A DNA stretch of 64,000 nucleotides from Onthophagus taurus (Eukaryota > Arthropoda > Insecta > Coleoptera > Scarabaeidae). The position numbers and the translations under genes are program-made. Position 1 is the stretch's first letter; each line of letters begins with the position of its first letter. Location of the stretch: the NCBI RefSeq assembly GCF_036711975.1, contig NW_027248940.1, forward strand, positions 4,340,001 to 4,404,000, in the 5' to 3' direction. The notes beneath the pieces are model-generated. The model ran no database searches, had not been told where the DNA came from, and saw only the letters and a list, made by a program, of their open reading frames with translations. Of this stretch, positions 1 through 12,300 are shown piece by piece.

Positions 1-3000
1 GGAAATAAATAATTAGATTAAAATAACTTTTTATTAAATAATTCTTCTTTTTTGTTAAGAAAATTTCTTCCCATTTCTTATATTTATTGATGAAAACGAA
101 CATAACCTCGCTTTTTCTTTTCTTAATAAAAAGCGATGTAACACAAAAACTAATTTAGTTGGGGGAAAATGATTTTAACAAAAAAGATTCCTTATTAAAC
201 AAGGATTATTTAATTATTAAAAAGTTTTTCTTCATCATTAATATTTATGAGTCAAATTGTATTATAGTACAACGATCGAATCTTACAGTTTTTAACTTTA
301 ATTCTCAATCATAATTGATATTAACTCAAAAACTAAACGAGATGGAAATAAATAATTAGATTAAAATAGTTTTTTATTAAATAATGCTTCTTTTTTGTTA
401 AGAAAATTTCTTCCCATTTTTTATATTTATTGATGAAAACGAACATAACCTCACTTTTTCTTTTCTTAATAAAAATCGTTGTAACTCAAAAACTAAATTA
501 GTTGGGGGAAAATGATTTTAATAAAAAAGATTCCCTAATAAATAAAGATTATTTTATAATTAAAAAGTTTTTGTTCATCATTAATATTTATGAGTCAAAT
601 TGTATTATAGTACAACGATCGAATCTGACAGTTTTTAACTTTAATTCTCAATCATAATTGATATTAACTCAAAAACTAAACGAGATGGAAATAAGTAATT
701 AGATTAAAATAGTTTTTTATTAAATGATTCTTCTTTTTTGTTAAGAAAATTTCTTTCTATTTCTTATATTTATTGATGAAATCGAACATAACCTCTCTTT
801 TTCTTTTCTTAATAAAAATCGATGTAACTCAAAAACTAATTTAGTTGGGGGAAAATGATTTTAATAAAAAAGATTTCTTATTAAATAAGGATTATTTTAT
901 AATTAAAAAGTTTTTCTTCATCATTAATATTTATGAGTCAAATTGTATTATAGTACAACCATCGAATCTGACAGTTTTTAACTTTAATTCTCTATCATAA
1001 TTGATATTAACTCAAAAACTAAACGAGATGGAAATAAGTAATTAGATTAAAATAGTTTTTTATTTAATAATTCTTCTTTTTTGTTAAGAATATTTCCTCC
1101 CATTTCTTATATTTATTGATGAAATCGAACATAACCTTATTTTTACTTTTCTTAATAAAAATCGATGTAACTCAAAAACTAATTCAGTTGGGGGAAAATA
1201 ATTTTAATAAAAAAGATTCCTTATTAAATAAGGATTATTTTATAATTAAAAAGTTTTTTTCTATCCTTAATATATATGAGTCAAATTGTATTATAGTAGA
1301 ACGATCGAATCTGACAGTTTTTAACTTTAATTCTCAATCATAATTGATATTAACTCAAAAACTAAACGAGATGGAAATAAATAATTAGATTAAAATAATT
1401 TTTTATTAGATAATTCTTCGTTTTTGTTAAAAAGATTTCTTCCTGTTTCTTATATTATTTATTGATGAAAACGAACATAACCTCGCTTTTTCTTTTCTTA
1501 ATAAAAATCGATGTAACTCAAAAACTAAATTAGTTGAGGGGAAATGATTTTAATAAAAAAGATTCCTTATTAAATAAGGATTATTTTATTATTAAAAAGT
1601 TTTTCTCCATCATTAATATTTATGAGTCAAATTGTATTATAGTACAACGATCGAATCCGACAGTTTTTAACTTTAATTCTCAATCATAATTGATATTAAC
1701 TCAAAAACTAAACGAGACGGAAATAAATAATTGGATTAAAATAGTTTTTTATTAAATAATTCTTCATTTTTGTTAAGAAAATTTCTTCCCATTTCTTATA
1801 TTTATTGATGAAAACGAACATAACCTCGCTTTTTCGTTTCTTAATAAAAATCAATGTAACTCGAAAACTAAATTAGTTGGGGGAAAATGATTTTAATAAA
1901 AAAGATTCCCTAATAAATAAAGATTATTTTATAATTAAAAAGTTTTTCTCCATCATTAATATTTATGAGTCAAATTGTATTATAGTACAACGATCGAATC
2001 TGACAGTTAACTTTAATTCTCAACCATAATTGATATTAACTCAAAAACTAAACGAGATGGACATAAATAATTAGATTAAAATAATTTTTTATTAGATAAC
2101 TCTTCTTTTTTGTTAAGAAAATTTCTTCCCATTTCTTATATTTATTGATGAAAACGAACATAACCTCGCTTTTTCTTTTCGTAATAAAAATCGATGTTAC
2201 TCAAAAACTAATTTAGTTGGGTAAAAATGATTTTAATAAAAAAGATTCCTTATTAAATAAAGATTATTTTATTATTAAAAAGTTTTTCTCTATCTTTAAT
2301 ATTTATGAATCAAATTGTATTATAGTACTACGACCGAATCTGACAGATTTTAACTTTAATTCTCAAACATAATTGATATTAACTCAAAAACTAAACGAGA
2401 TGGAAACAAGTGATTAGATTAAAATAGTTTTTTATTAAATAATTCTTCTTTTTTGTTAAGAACATTTCTTTCTATTTCTTATATTTATTGATGAAAACGA
2501 ACATAACCTCGCTTTTTCTTTTCGTAATAAAGATCGATGTAACTCAAAAACTAATTTAGTTGGGGGAAAATGATTTTAATAAAAAAGATTCCTTATTAAA
2601 TAAGGATTATTTTATAATTAAAAAGTTTTTCTCTATCTTTAATATTTATGAGTCAAATTGTATTATAGTACAATTATCGAATCCGACAGTTTTTAACTTT
2701 AATTCTCAATCATAATTGATACTAACTCAAAAACTAAACGAGATGGAAATAAATAATTAGTTTGAAATGGTTTTTTATTAAATAATTCTTCTTTTTTGTT
2801 AAGAAAATTTCTTCCCATTTCTTATATTTATTGATGAAAACGAACATAACCTCGCTTTTTCTTTTCTTAATAAAAAGCGATGTAACACAAAAACTAATTT
2901 AGTTGGGGGAAAATGATTTTAATAAAAAAGATTCCTTATTAAATAAAGATTATTTTATTATTAAAAAGTTTTTCTCCATCTTTAATATTTATGAATCAAA

Positions 3001-6000
3001 TTGTATTATAGTACAACGACCTAATCTGACAGATTTTAACTTTAATTCTCAAACATAATTGATATTAACTCAAAAACTAAACGAGATGGAAACAAGTGAT
3101 CAGATTAAAATAGTTTTTTATTAAATAATTCTTCTTTTTTGTTAAGAACATTTCTTTCTATTTCTTATATTTATTGATGAAAACGAACATAACCTCGATT
3201 TTTCTTTTCGTAATAAAAATCGATGTAACTCGAAAACTAATTTAATTGGGTGATAATGATTTTAATAAAAAAGATTCCCTATTAAACAAGGATTATGTTA
3301 TAATTAATAAGTTTCCTTCTATCATTAATATTTATGTGTCAAATTGTATTATAGTACAACGATCGAATCTGACAGTTTTTAACTTTAATTCTCAATCATA
3401 ATTGATATTAACTCAAAAACTAAACGAGATGGAAATAAGTAATTAGATTAAAATAGTTTTTTATTTAATAATTCTTCTTTTTTGTTAAGAATATTTTCTC
3501 CCATTTCTTATATTTATTGATGAAATCGAACATAACCTTATTTTTACTTTTCTTAATAGAGATCCTGGTAACTCAAAAACTAATTTAGTTGGGGGAAAAT
3601 GATTTTAATAAAAAAGATTCCTTATTAAATAAAGATTATTTTATTATTAAAAAGTTTTTCTCCATCTTTAATATTTATGAATCAAATTGTATTATAGTAC
3701 AACGACCGAATCTGACAGATTTTAACTTTAATTCTCAAACATAATTGATATTAACTCAAAAACTAAACGAGATGGAAACAAGTGATTAGATTAAAATAGT
3801 TTTTTATTAAATAATTCTTCTTTTTTGTTAAGAAAATTTCTTCCTATTTGTTATATTTATTGATGAAATCAAACATAACCTCGCTTTTTCTTTTGTTAAT
3901 AAAAATCGATGTAACTCGAAAACTAAATTAGTTGGGGGAAAATGATTTTAATAAAAAAGATTCCTTATTAAATAAAGATTATTTTATAATTAAAAAGTTT
4001 TTCTCCATTATTAATATTTATGAGGCAAATTGTATTATAGTACAACGATCGAATCTGACAGTTTTTAACTTTAATTCTCAATCATAATTGATATTAACTC
4101 AAAAACTAAACGAGATGGAAATAAGTAATTGGATTAAAATAGTTTTTTATTAAATAATTCTTCTTTTTTGTTAAGAAAATTTCTTTCTATTTGTTATATT
4201 TATTGATAAAATCGAACATAACCTAATTTTACTTTTCTTAATAAAAATCGTTATAACTCAAAAACTAATTTAGTTGGGGGAAAATGATTTTAATAAAAAA
4301 AAATTCCTTTTTAAATAAGAATTATTTTATAATTAAAAAGTTTTTCTCCATCATTAATATTTATGAGTCAAATTGTATTATAGTACAACGATAGAATCTG
4401 ACAGTTTTTAACTTTAATGCACAATCATAATTGATATTAACTCAAAAACTAAACGAGATGGAAATAAATAATTAGATTAAAATAGTTTTTTATTAGATAA
4501 TTCTTCTTTTTTGTTAAGAAAATTTCTTCCTATTTCTTTTATTTATTGATGAAAACGAACATAACCTCGCTTTTTCTTTTCTTAATAAAAATCGTTATAA
4601 CTCAAAAACTAAATTAGTTGGAGGAAAATGATTTTAATAAAAAAGATTCCTTATTAAATAAGGATTATTTTATAATTAAAAAGTTTTTCTCCATCATTAA
4701 TATTTATGAGTCAAATTGTATTATAGTACAACGATCAAATCTGATAGTTTTTAACTATAATTCTCAATCATAATTGATATTAACTCAAAAACTAAACGAG
4801 ATGGAAATAAATAATTAGATTAAAATAGTTTTTTATTAAATAATTCTTCTTTTTTGTGAAGAACATTTCTTTCTATTTCTTTTCTTATATTTATTGATGA
4901 AAACGAACATAACCTCGCTTTTTCTTTTCTTAATAAAAATCAATGTAACTCGAAAACTTAATTAGTTGGGGGAAAATGATTTTAATAAAAAAGATTCCCT
5001 AATAAATAAAGATTATTTTATAATTAAAAAGTTTTTCTCCATCATTAATATTTATGAGTCAAATTGTATTATAGTGCAACGATCGAATCTGACAGTTAAC
5101 TTTAATTCTCAACCATAATTGATATTAACTCAAAAACTAAACGAGATGGAAATAAATAATTGGATTAAAATAGTTTTTTATTAAATAATTCTTTATTTTT
5201 GTTAAGAAAATTTCTTTCTATTTCTTATATTTATTGATGAAAACGAACATAACCCCGCTTTTTCTTTTCTTAATAAAAATCGATGTAACTCAAAAACTAA
5301 ATCAGTTGGGGGAAAATGATTTTAATAAAAAAGATTCCTTATTAAATAAGGATTATTTTATAATTAAAAAGTTTTCCTCCAGCATTAATATTTATGATTC
5401 AAATTGTATTATAGTACAACGATCGAATCTGACAGTTTTTAACTTTAATTCTCAATCATAATTGATATTAACTCAAAAACTAAACGAGATGGAAATAAAT
5501 AATTGGATTAAAATAGTTGTTTATTAAATAATTCTTCATTTTTGTTAAGAAAATTTCTTGCCATTTCTTATATTTATTGATGAAAACGAACATAACCTCG
5601 CTTTTTCTTTTCTTGATAAAAATCGTTGTAACTCAAAAACTAATTTAGTTGGGGGAAAATGATTTTAATAAAAAAGATTCCTTATTAAATAAGGATTATT
5701 TTATAAACAAAAAGTTTTTCTTCATCATTAATATTTATGAGTCAAATTGTATTATAGTGCAACGATCGAATCTGACAGTTTTTAACTTTAATTCTCAATC
5801 ATAATTGATATTAACTCAAAAACTAAACGATATGGAAATAAATAATTAGATTAAAATAGTTTTTTATTTAATAATTCTTCTTTTTTGTTAAGAATATTTC
5901 CTCCCATTTCTTATATTTATTGATGAAATCCAACATAACCTTATTTTTACTTTTCTTAATAAAGATCCTTGTAACACAAAAACTAATTTAGTTGGGGGAA

Positions 6001-7790
6001 AATGATTTTAATAAAAAAGATTGCTTAATAAATAAGGATTATTTTATTATTAAAAAGTTTTTCTCCATCATTCATATTTATGAGTCAAATTGTATTATAG
6101 TAGAACGATCGAATCTGACAGTTTTTAACTTTAATTCTCAATCATAATTGATATTAACTCAAAAACTAAACGAAATGGAAATAAATAATTACATTAAAAT
6201 AGTTTTTTATTAAATAATGCTTCTTTTTTGTTAAGAAAATTTCTTTCTATTTCTTATATTTATTGATGAAAACGAACATAACCTCGCTTTTTCTTTTCTT
6301 AATAAAAATCGATGTAACTCGAAAACTAAATTAGTTGGGGGAAAATGATTTTAATAAAAAAGATTCCTTATTAAATAAGGATTATTTTATTATTAAAAAG
6401 TTTTTCTCCATCATTAATATTTATGAATCAAATTGTATTATAGTGCAACGATCGAATCTGACAGTTTTTAACTTTAATTCTCAATCATAATTGATATTAA
6501 CTCAAAAACTAAACGAAATGGAAATAAATAATTACATTAAAATAGTTTTTTATTAAATAATGCTTCTTTTTTGTTAAGAAAATTTCTTTCTATTTCTTAT
6601 ATTTATTGATGAAAACGAACATAACCTCGCTTTTTCTTTTCGTAATAAAAATCGATGTTACTCAAAAACTAATTTAGTTGGGGGGAAATGATTTTAATAA
6701 AAAAGATTCCTTATTAAATAAGGATTATTTTATAATTAAAAAGTTTTTCTACATCATTAATATTTATGAGTCAAATTGTATTATAGTACAACGATCGAAT
6801 CTGACAGTTTTTAACTTTAATTCTCAATCATAATTGATATTAACTCAAAAACTAAACGAGATGGAAATAAATAATTGGATTAAAATAGTTTTTTATTAAA
6901 TAATTCTTCTTTTTTGTTAAGAAAATTTCTTTCTATTTCTTATATTTATTGATATAATCGAATATAACCTCACTTTACTTTTTTTAATAAAAATCGATGT
7001 AATCCAAAAACTAATTTAGTTGGGGGAAAATGATTTTAACAAAAAAGCTTCCTTATTAAATAAGGATTATTTTATAATTAAAAAGTTTTTCTCTATCATT
7101 AATATTTATGAGTCAAATTGTATTATAGTACAATCGAATCTGACAGTTTTTAACTTTATCTCTTAATCATAATTGATATTAACACAAAAACTAAACGAGA
7201 TGTAAATAAATAATTAGGTTAAAATAGTTTTTTATTAAATAATTCTTCTTTTTTGTTAAGAAAATTTCTTCCTATTTCTTATGTTTATTGATGAAAACGA
7301 ACATAACCTCGCTTTTTCTTTTCTTAATAAAAATCGATGTAACTCAAAAACTAATTTAGTTGGGGGAAAATGATTTTAATAAAAAAGATTTCTTATTAAA
7401 TAAGGATTATTTTATTATTAAAAAGTTTTTGTTCATCATTAATATTTATGAGTCAAATTGTATTATAGTACAACGATCGAATCTGACAGTTTTTAACTTT
7501 AATTCTCAATCATAATTGATATTAACTCAAAAACTAAACGAGATGGAAATAAATAATTAGTTTAAAATAGTTTTTTATTAAATAATTCTTTATTTTTGTT
7601 AAGAAAATTTCTTTCTATTTCTTATATTTATTGATGAAAACGAACATAACCTCGCTTTTTCTTTTCTTGATAAAAATCGTTGTAACTCAAAAACTAATTT
7701 AGTTGGGGGGAAATGATTTTAATAAAAAAGATTCCTTTTTAAATAAGAATTATTTTATAACTAAAAAGTTTTTTGTATCATTAATATTTA
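1..7790. repeat. 343-bp tandem satellite array
   Basis: Head-to-tail array of a very AT-rich monomer. The landmark GGAAATAAATAATTAGATT recurs near 1, 344, 687, 1030, 1373, 1719, 2059, 2402 and onward to 7545. Spacing is 343 bp in nearly every case, with 339, 340, 345 and 346 as exceptions caused by small indels. That is 22 full monomers and a partial last one which loses similarity near 7790. Copies differ by scattered substitutions. Short ORFs in two monomers (1116 and 5234) are chance open frames, since most copies have stops there. The array is cut by the left window edge, so its real length is unknown. A pericentromeric or interspersed satellite is equally possible. Confidence 0.97.
2059..4116. 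repeat. 686-bp dimeric higher-order block inside the satellite
   Basis: Monomers starting at 2059, 2745 and 3431 share variants absent from the monomers between them: TATGAATCAAATTG instead of TATGAGTCAAATTG, ACGACC instead of ACGATC, GACAGATTTTAAC, and TCTCAAACATAATTG. The following monomers (2402, 3088, 3774) all begin GGAAACAAGTGAT. The two types alternate, giving a local two-monomer (686-bp) higher-order period for three rounds. Confidence 0.8.
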
Positions 7791-8045
7791 TACGCCAAAT
7801 TGCGACAAAATACAAAAAACGTTTGTTTAACGTTAACTTACAATTATAATAATGTCATCATTTCTAAAGCTTTAAAATTGTTATAATTTAAGTTAAAAAG
7901 TTCATTTATAACATTAAAAAGTTAAATTTCTTAAATCTTAACCGTTTAGGACAAAATAGTGTTTTAACCTCACTTTTAAACGTCAAATAAAATTGATTAA
8001 TAGAAAATCAATAAAGTAATAAAAGCTTTAAAGTTCTTATAATTT

Positions 8046-8630
8046 AAGTTTAAATCTAACTAATAAAGTTCTTTTGAGTTATATAAGTTTATTTAAATTA
8101 AATTATATAATTAACTGATTTTAAAGTTTGTGCTGCAACCAATATGTTTAAATTTGTATAGTTCTGAATTACCAAAATGCATGATTATATTTATTACGAT
8201 GTTTATAATAAAGGTAGAAATACAATTTTAATCTTTTTGTTTAAATTTAACGGTTTTTTTAATATTACTTGTTAACATATAACAATAATAATAACTTAAT
8301 ATTTTAACAATTTTTGTGGTCACATTTTCACCACTAGATGTCTCACACTTTGACAGTTTACATCAGCGAGATTTGAATTTCAATTCCTAACAAAAATTAA
8401 TTTATTATTATTATATCTAAACAATTAATATTAAAAAAATAGAAATAGAATTACATTTCTATCTTTATTATGAACCGAAAATCATAATAAATATATTTAT
8501 GCATTTTGGTAATTCAGACCTATAAAAGTAGGTGGCAGAACAAACTTTAAGGGTTAGTTGATTTAAAAAATTTAAAATAAATATACGTGTACAACTATAA
8601 AGAATTTGTGAGTTTAGATTGAATTTTATG
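8046..8630. mobile_element. Foldback / MITE-like element
   Basis: Two imperfect inverted arms of roughly 130 bp face each other. The best-matching core is CTGAATTACCAAAATGCAT near 8165, whose reverse complement ATGCATTTTGGTAATTCAG lies near 8500. The flanking TTAAAGTTTGT near 8123 pairs with ACAAACTTTAA near 8540. No coding sequence lies between the arms. This is the form of a non-autonomous DNA element; exact ends and target duplication could not be fixed. Confidence 0.6.
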
Positions 8631-8701
8631 ATTTTATTTAACATAATATTTTATATTAATTAATCTTTTTCATTTGACGTCTGTAATTAAGGAAAAGATT
8701 G

Positions 8702-8871
8702 ATAGATGGCGCATCATAAAATAAAATTGATAAAATTAAATTATTTCGTTTTATTCTATTATAAAATTACAAAAAAATACTTCGAAGTTAAATATAAATC
8801 AATACAGATAATTATAATAATTAAATTATATTTTAATTATTTAAGTAATAACTCTATACTCTGCGCCATCT
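8702..8871. repeat. Short inverted repeat around ATAGATGGCGCA
   Basis: ATAGATGGCGCA near 8703 is matched by its reverse complement TGCGCCATCTAT near 8860, with about 145 bp of AT-rich DNA between. It could be the ends of a small MITE. The match is only 12 bp, so support is weak. Confidence 0.35.
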
Positions 8872-9089
8872 ATGTGCAATGAGTTACACTTCCTACTTAA
8901 ACGAGTAGATATTTCGGATATGTGTTAATAATTTAAAATGATTCACTTTAATTAATTTAAATTTCATCGATTATTTTCTAATAATATCCTTTAATTATTA
9001 ATTTTCAATTAAAAATTTAAAAGTGACAAATTTAAAATCATCTATATTCATGTTAGTCGATAAAATGGATCGTTTGAGTGTCAATCGTG

Positions 9090-9218
9090 TTGTCAGTTCG
9101 TTTTTGACAACTATGTCTTGACAGACGTCATCGCGACAAGAGGGTGTTGGGGAGAAAAAAAAATAATAAAAGATAAATAAACTGTGTAAAACGATTCATT
9201 ACGCGCAAATAGAATAAA
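9090..9218 (+). promoter_or_regulatory. Candidate OSBP core promoter and 5' UTR
   Basis: The region just before the OSBP start codon. TCAGTTC at 9094-9100 fits the arthropod initiator consensus, and AGACG at 9123-9127 fits the downstream promoter element consensus but is displaced by one base from the strict spacing. No TATA box stands out at the expected place. The leader would be about 120 nt and contains one ATG at 9114 (the ATG of CTATGTCTTG), which is followed by an in-frame TGA at 9120. Assignment rests on position and weak motifs only. Confidence 0.3.
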
Positions 9219-9355
9219 ATGGGCGATGGGGCCCCCGCTAAGGGTGTCCAAAACGAGCCGGCGATGAAAGGATGGCTCTTCAAATGGACAAACTATTTAA
9301 AGGGTTACCAAAGAAGATGGTTCGTTTTGCAAAACGGATTGTTGTCTTATTATAG
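9219..9355 (+). CDS. Osbp: OSBP exon 1 (first half of PH domain)
   Basis: Starts MGDGAPAKG and runs to the PH strands [20 protein letters not shown] (residues about 18-37), ending LLSYY plus two bases of an Arg codon. Donor is AG|GTAAG. It can splice to the cassette exon at 9553 or directly to 9713, both in frame. Confidence 0.95.
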
Positions 9356-12300
9356 GTAAGTTTAGTCGTTTTAAATGTATCGTAATACGCATAAAATTTC
9401 TCATAATAACCCAGGACAACCTTGAACAAAAAAAAAATTAATAGTTTAATGGTAGCTGGTTTTTTATAATTATTGGCAACGTCACAAAATTATAAAATTA
9501 ATCTAAAAAAAACAAAAACGCTATTCACATTGTTGTTGAATATGTTGTGCAGGGCTGAAAATAATAGCGGGGGCGTCACGACACTGTCTCTGAGGAGAAG
9601 GCGCAGATTTCGAAATGGGTAAGTCGAAAGAAAGAGACAAAAAACAGCCCTGCACAAAAAAGAAATTAACCTCAAAAACAAATTAATTTTTTTCATCTTT
9701 TTTATTTCAAAGAAACCAAGCGGAAATGGCGCACACTTGTCGCGGAAGTATCTCGCTCCATGGGGCCCTCATTCATACCGTCGATCATTGCACCTTTGTC
9801 ATCTCCAATGGAGGCACCCAAACGTTTCATATTCGAGCTGCTTCTGAAATTGAAAGGCAAAGTTGGGTTACCGCGTTAGAATTAGCTAAAGCTAGGGCTA
9901 TGTGAGTATTAAATGAGTATTAAAAGAATTAGTTTTGATTCATTTTAATTTGTTTGAAGTCGAAATTTGGAGAGTGAAGAGGAAGAGGAAGAAACAGAGG
10001 ATGGGGCGTCTCCAGAAGAGTGGGCCAATGTCGTTCGGGAGTTACAGGCGAAATTGGATGATCTGAAAACGTGTTCGGATTTGATTTCGAAACACGGCGG
10101 GGCGCTGCAACGTGCTCTTGGAGAGTTGGAGGTTACCGCGGAATCGGATACAATTCAAGGGAAACACAAAGCTGTTCAGGAGAGGGCCACCCTTTTCCGG
10201 ATTGCTAGTAACGCAATGATGAATGTAATTTGATTCTGAATTGGTTTGTGGAGTTGTTTCATTAATTTTTTCATTGATTAATTAAGGCTTGTTCTGAATA
10301 TTTATCGATGGCGTTGAATCATGGGCACAAATGGACGAGGCTCTTGCAACATGAAAGGGAACAAAGGCAGAGGTTGCAAGAAATGGTTGAAACTTTAGCG
10401 CAACAACACTCGAAATTAGAACAAGCAGCAGCTGCTAACGCACAACGACCGCGAGGTAAAAAGAATTTATTAAAAAAATCTCTACTTCTCCTGATCCTTA
10501 TGCCTGATGGCGTCGGATAAATCTTTTTCCATCTACCTCTTCCACTTCCTCCAGTTCCTAGCTAATTCCTTTAAATCTGGTATACTCTATTTTTTAATTT
10601 GGAAGAGTAAAATGAAAAGTCACATTTACACAGTGTAATTTTTCAAAGCTATTTTTGGCGGGAGTTTTAAAACCACAGAGGATTTTAAGTAAACTGTAGT
10701 TACGAATTGAATTACTTATTTATTTAAAAAAAGTATATACTTTTAATCTGTGGTAACAAGGGCTGATTATTATAGGTGAAATATTTAAATCAAACCTTTT
10801 AAAGGCGGTAGATAGGTAAACTTAGACGGTTATTGTTTTTTTTAATTAAATATAAAAAGACACTGCAGAATAATTGTATATTGAACAAATATACATCATA
10901 TTACATTTCAAATATACATATACAGGGTGATTCAAAAAACCGCTGACAGACTTCTATATGCAGCGCTATTTTTAAATTACTTCTACAAGTATTTTCTAAT
11001 GTACACTAAGAATGCTGTGAAATTTAGTTATATTACTGTAAAGCTATATTATTGTACTTATAAGATTTTTTTTATTTGAAAATCATAGCAAAACATAAGT
11101 ATAATAGATTTTAATTTTACAGTGATATAGCTGTAAATTTCACAGCATTTTTCTCAGTGTGTATCAGTTTTATAAGTACAAATATAATAAAAAAATGAAA
11201 AGAAAAGAAGAATGAAAAGCTTTTGTGTAAAAACATAAGTTAACATTTTTTTTCAATTATTTTTTAATTCGACTTATTTTAATACATTTAATAGGAATTT
11301 ATACTGAAATTTCATTTTATTAAGGAAGTGGTATCAATTTTAAGTTTACTAAGTATATATTAAATAAACTGACCGGCAAAAAAACCGGCGACTATAATAA
11401 ATTAGCCAAAACTTCAGAGCTGGCTTTCTCGCGAACCGCGCGTTCGATTTTGACGATTCTTTTTTTGATCGAAAGGTTGATACTTCGGTAATAATCCTGC
11501 GATAGAAATTTTCATTTAGATTTTAATTTAAGCATATATGGGCTGCACGAATGAGAAAAACTTTTTTTTCTCGAAATTTGTAATACCCTGTGGGGTGCAG
11601 CTACTACAGCAGATGCTATTAACTGGAATCAAACGGTAGCCCAATCTTTTCTGAACATTTTGTTTTTCTATTCACTCTATTGTCTCTGTTACTAACGAAG
11701 ATGCAGTGTTTTAAAGCGAACGCCTGTGAAAACAAGACAAACAAGCATAAAAAATCTAAGGTGGCGCGATAGGTTGTGTATGTCATTTGTAAATTGACTG
11801 TTATTAAAGATTTTCACAGTCTTTCAACATAATAGCAATCCCGTTGTCAGTAACTGATGATGCGCGTATTGTTACATTAATTGGGGATGGCAAAAGTCAG
11901 CGATACGTTGCCCATACGTTGGGTATACCCCGAACGACAATTCAGGATGCCTGCAAACAGGAAATTTCACTAGGCGGCATGGTTTCGCTTCTGCAAAACT
12001 GTTTCGGGTGCCCAGTTTTTGGTTTCCAGGTCAGTGATTTAAGGCGCCACTTTTAACAAAGATTAAAAATCTGTATAGGCTTCATTGTAAATTCCCATGT
12101 AAGCGCGCAGATTGCAGATGCGCTCGTCGATATCTTGGAAGCAGCCTGGGTCCTTTGGCAGCCTTCTTGCAGCCAGACCACATTTAGCAAGTTTTCAGCG
12201 AATGGTTCTCTCACTGACATCAACAACATGCACCATTTGAAGACGACGTCGAGCTTCTACAGCTGTCGTTCTACGTTTGCTTAGAACAATAAAACGGTCA

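Larger units (their letters stand above)
7791..9089. other. AT-rich intergenic DNA upstream of OSBP
   Basis: No coding region was recognised. The stretch separates the satellite from the OSBP promoter and holds a foldback element (about 8046-8630) and a short inverted repeat (8702-8871). The rest is low-complexity A+T sequence. Confidence 0.6.

Noticed and set aside
1116..1343. 75-codon frames in the satellite (also 5234-5461) with near-identical products
   Set aside because: They recur only because the monomer recurs; most monomers have stops or shifts in the same place, and composition is that of random AT-rich DNA.
1..7790. Regular repeats considered as a CRISPR array
   Set aside because: Monomers are contiguous 343-bp units with no spacers, in a eukaryotic genome.
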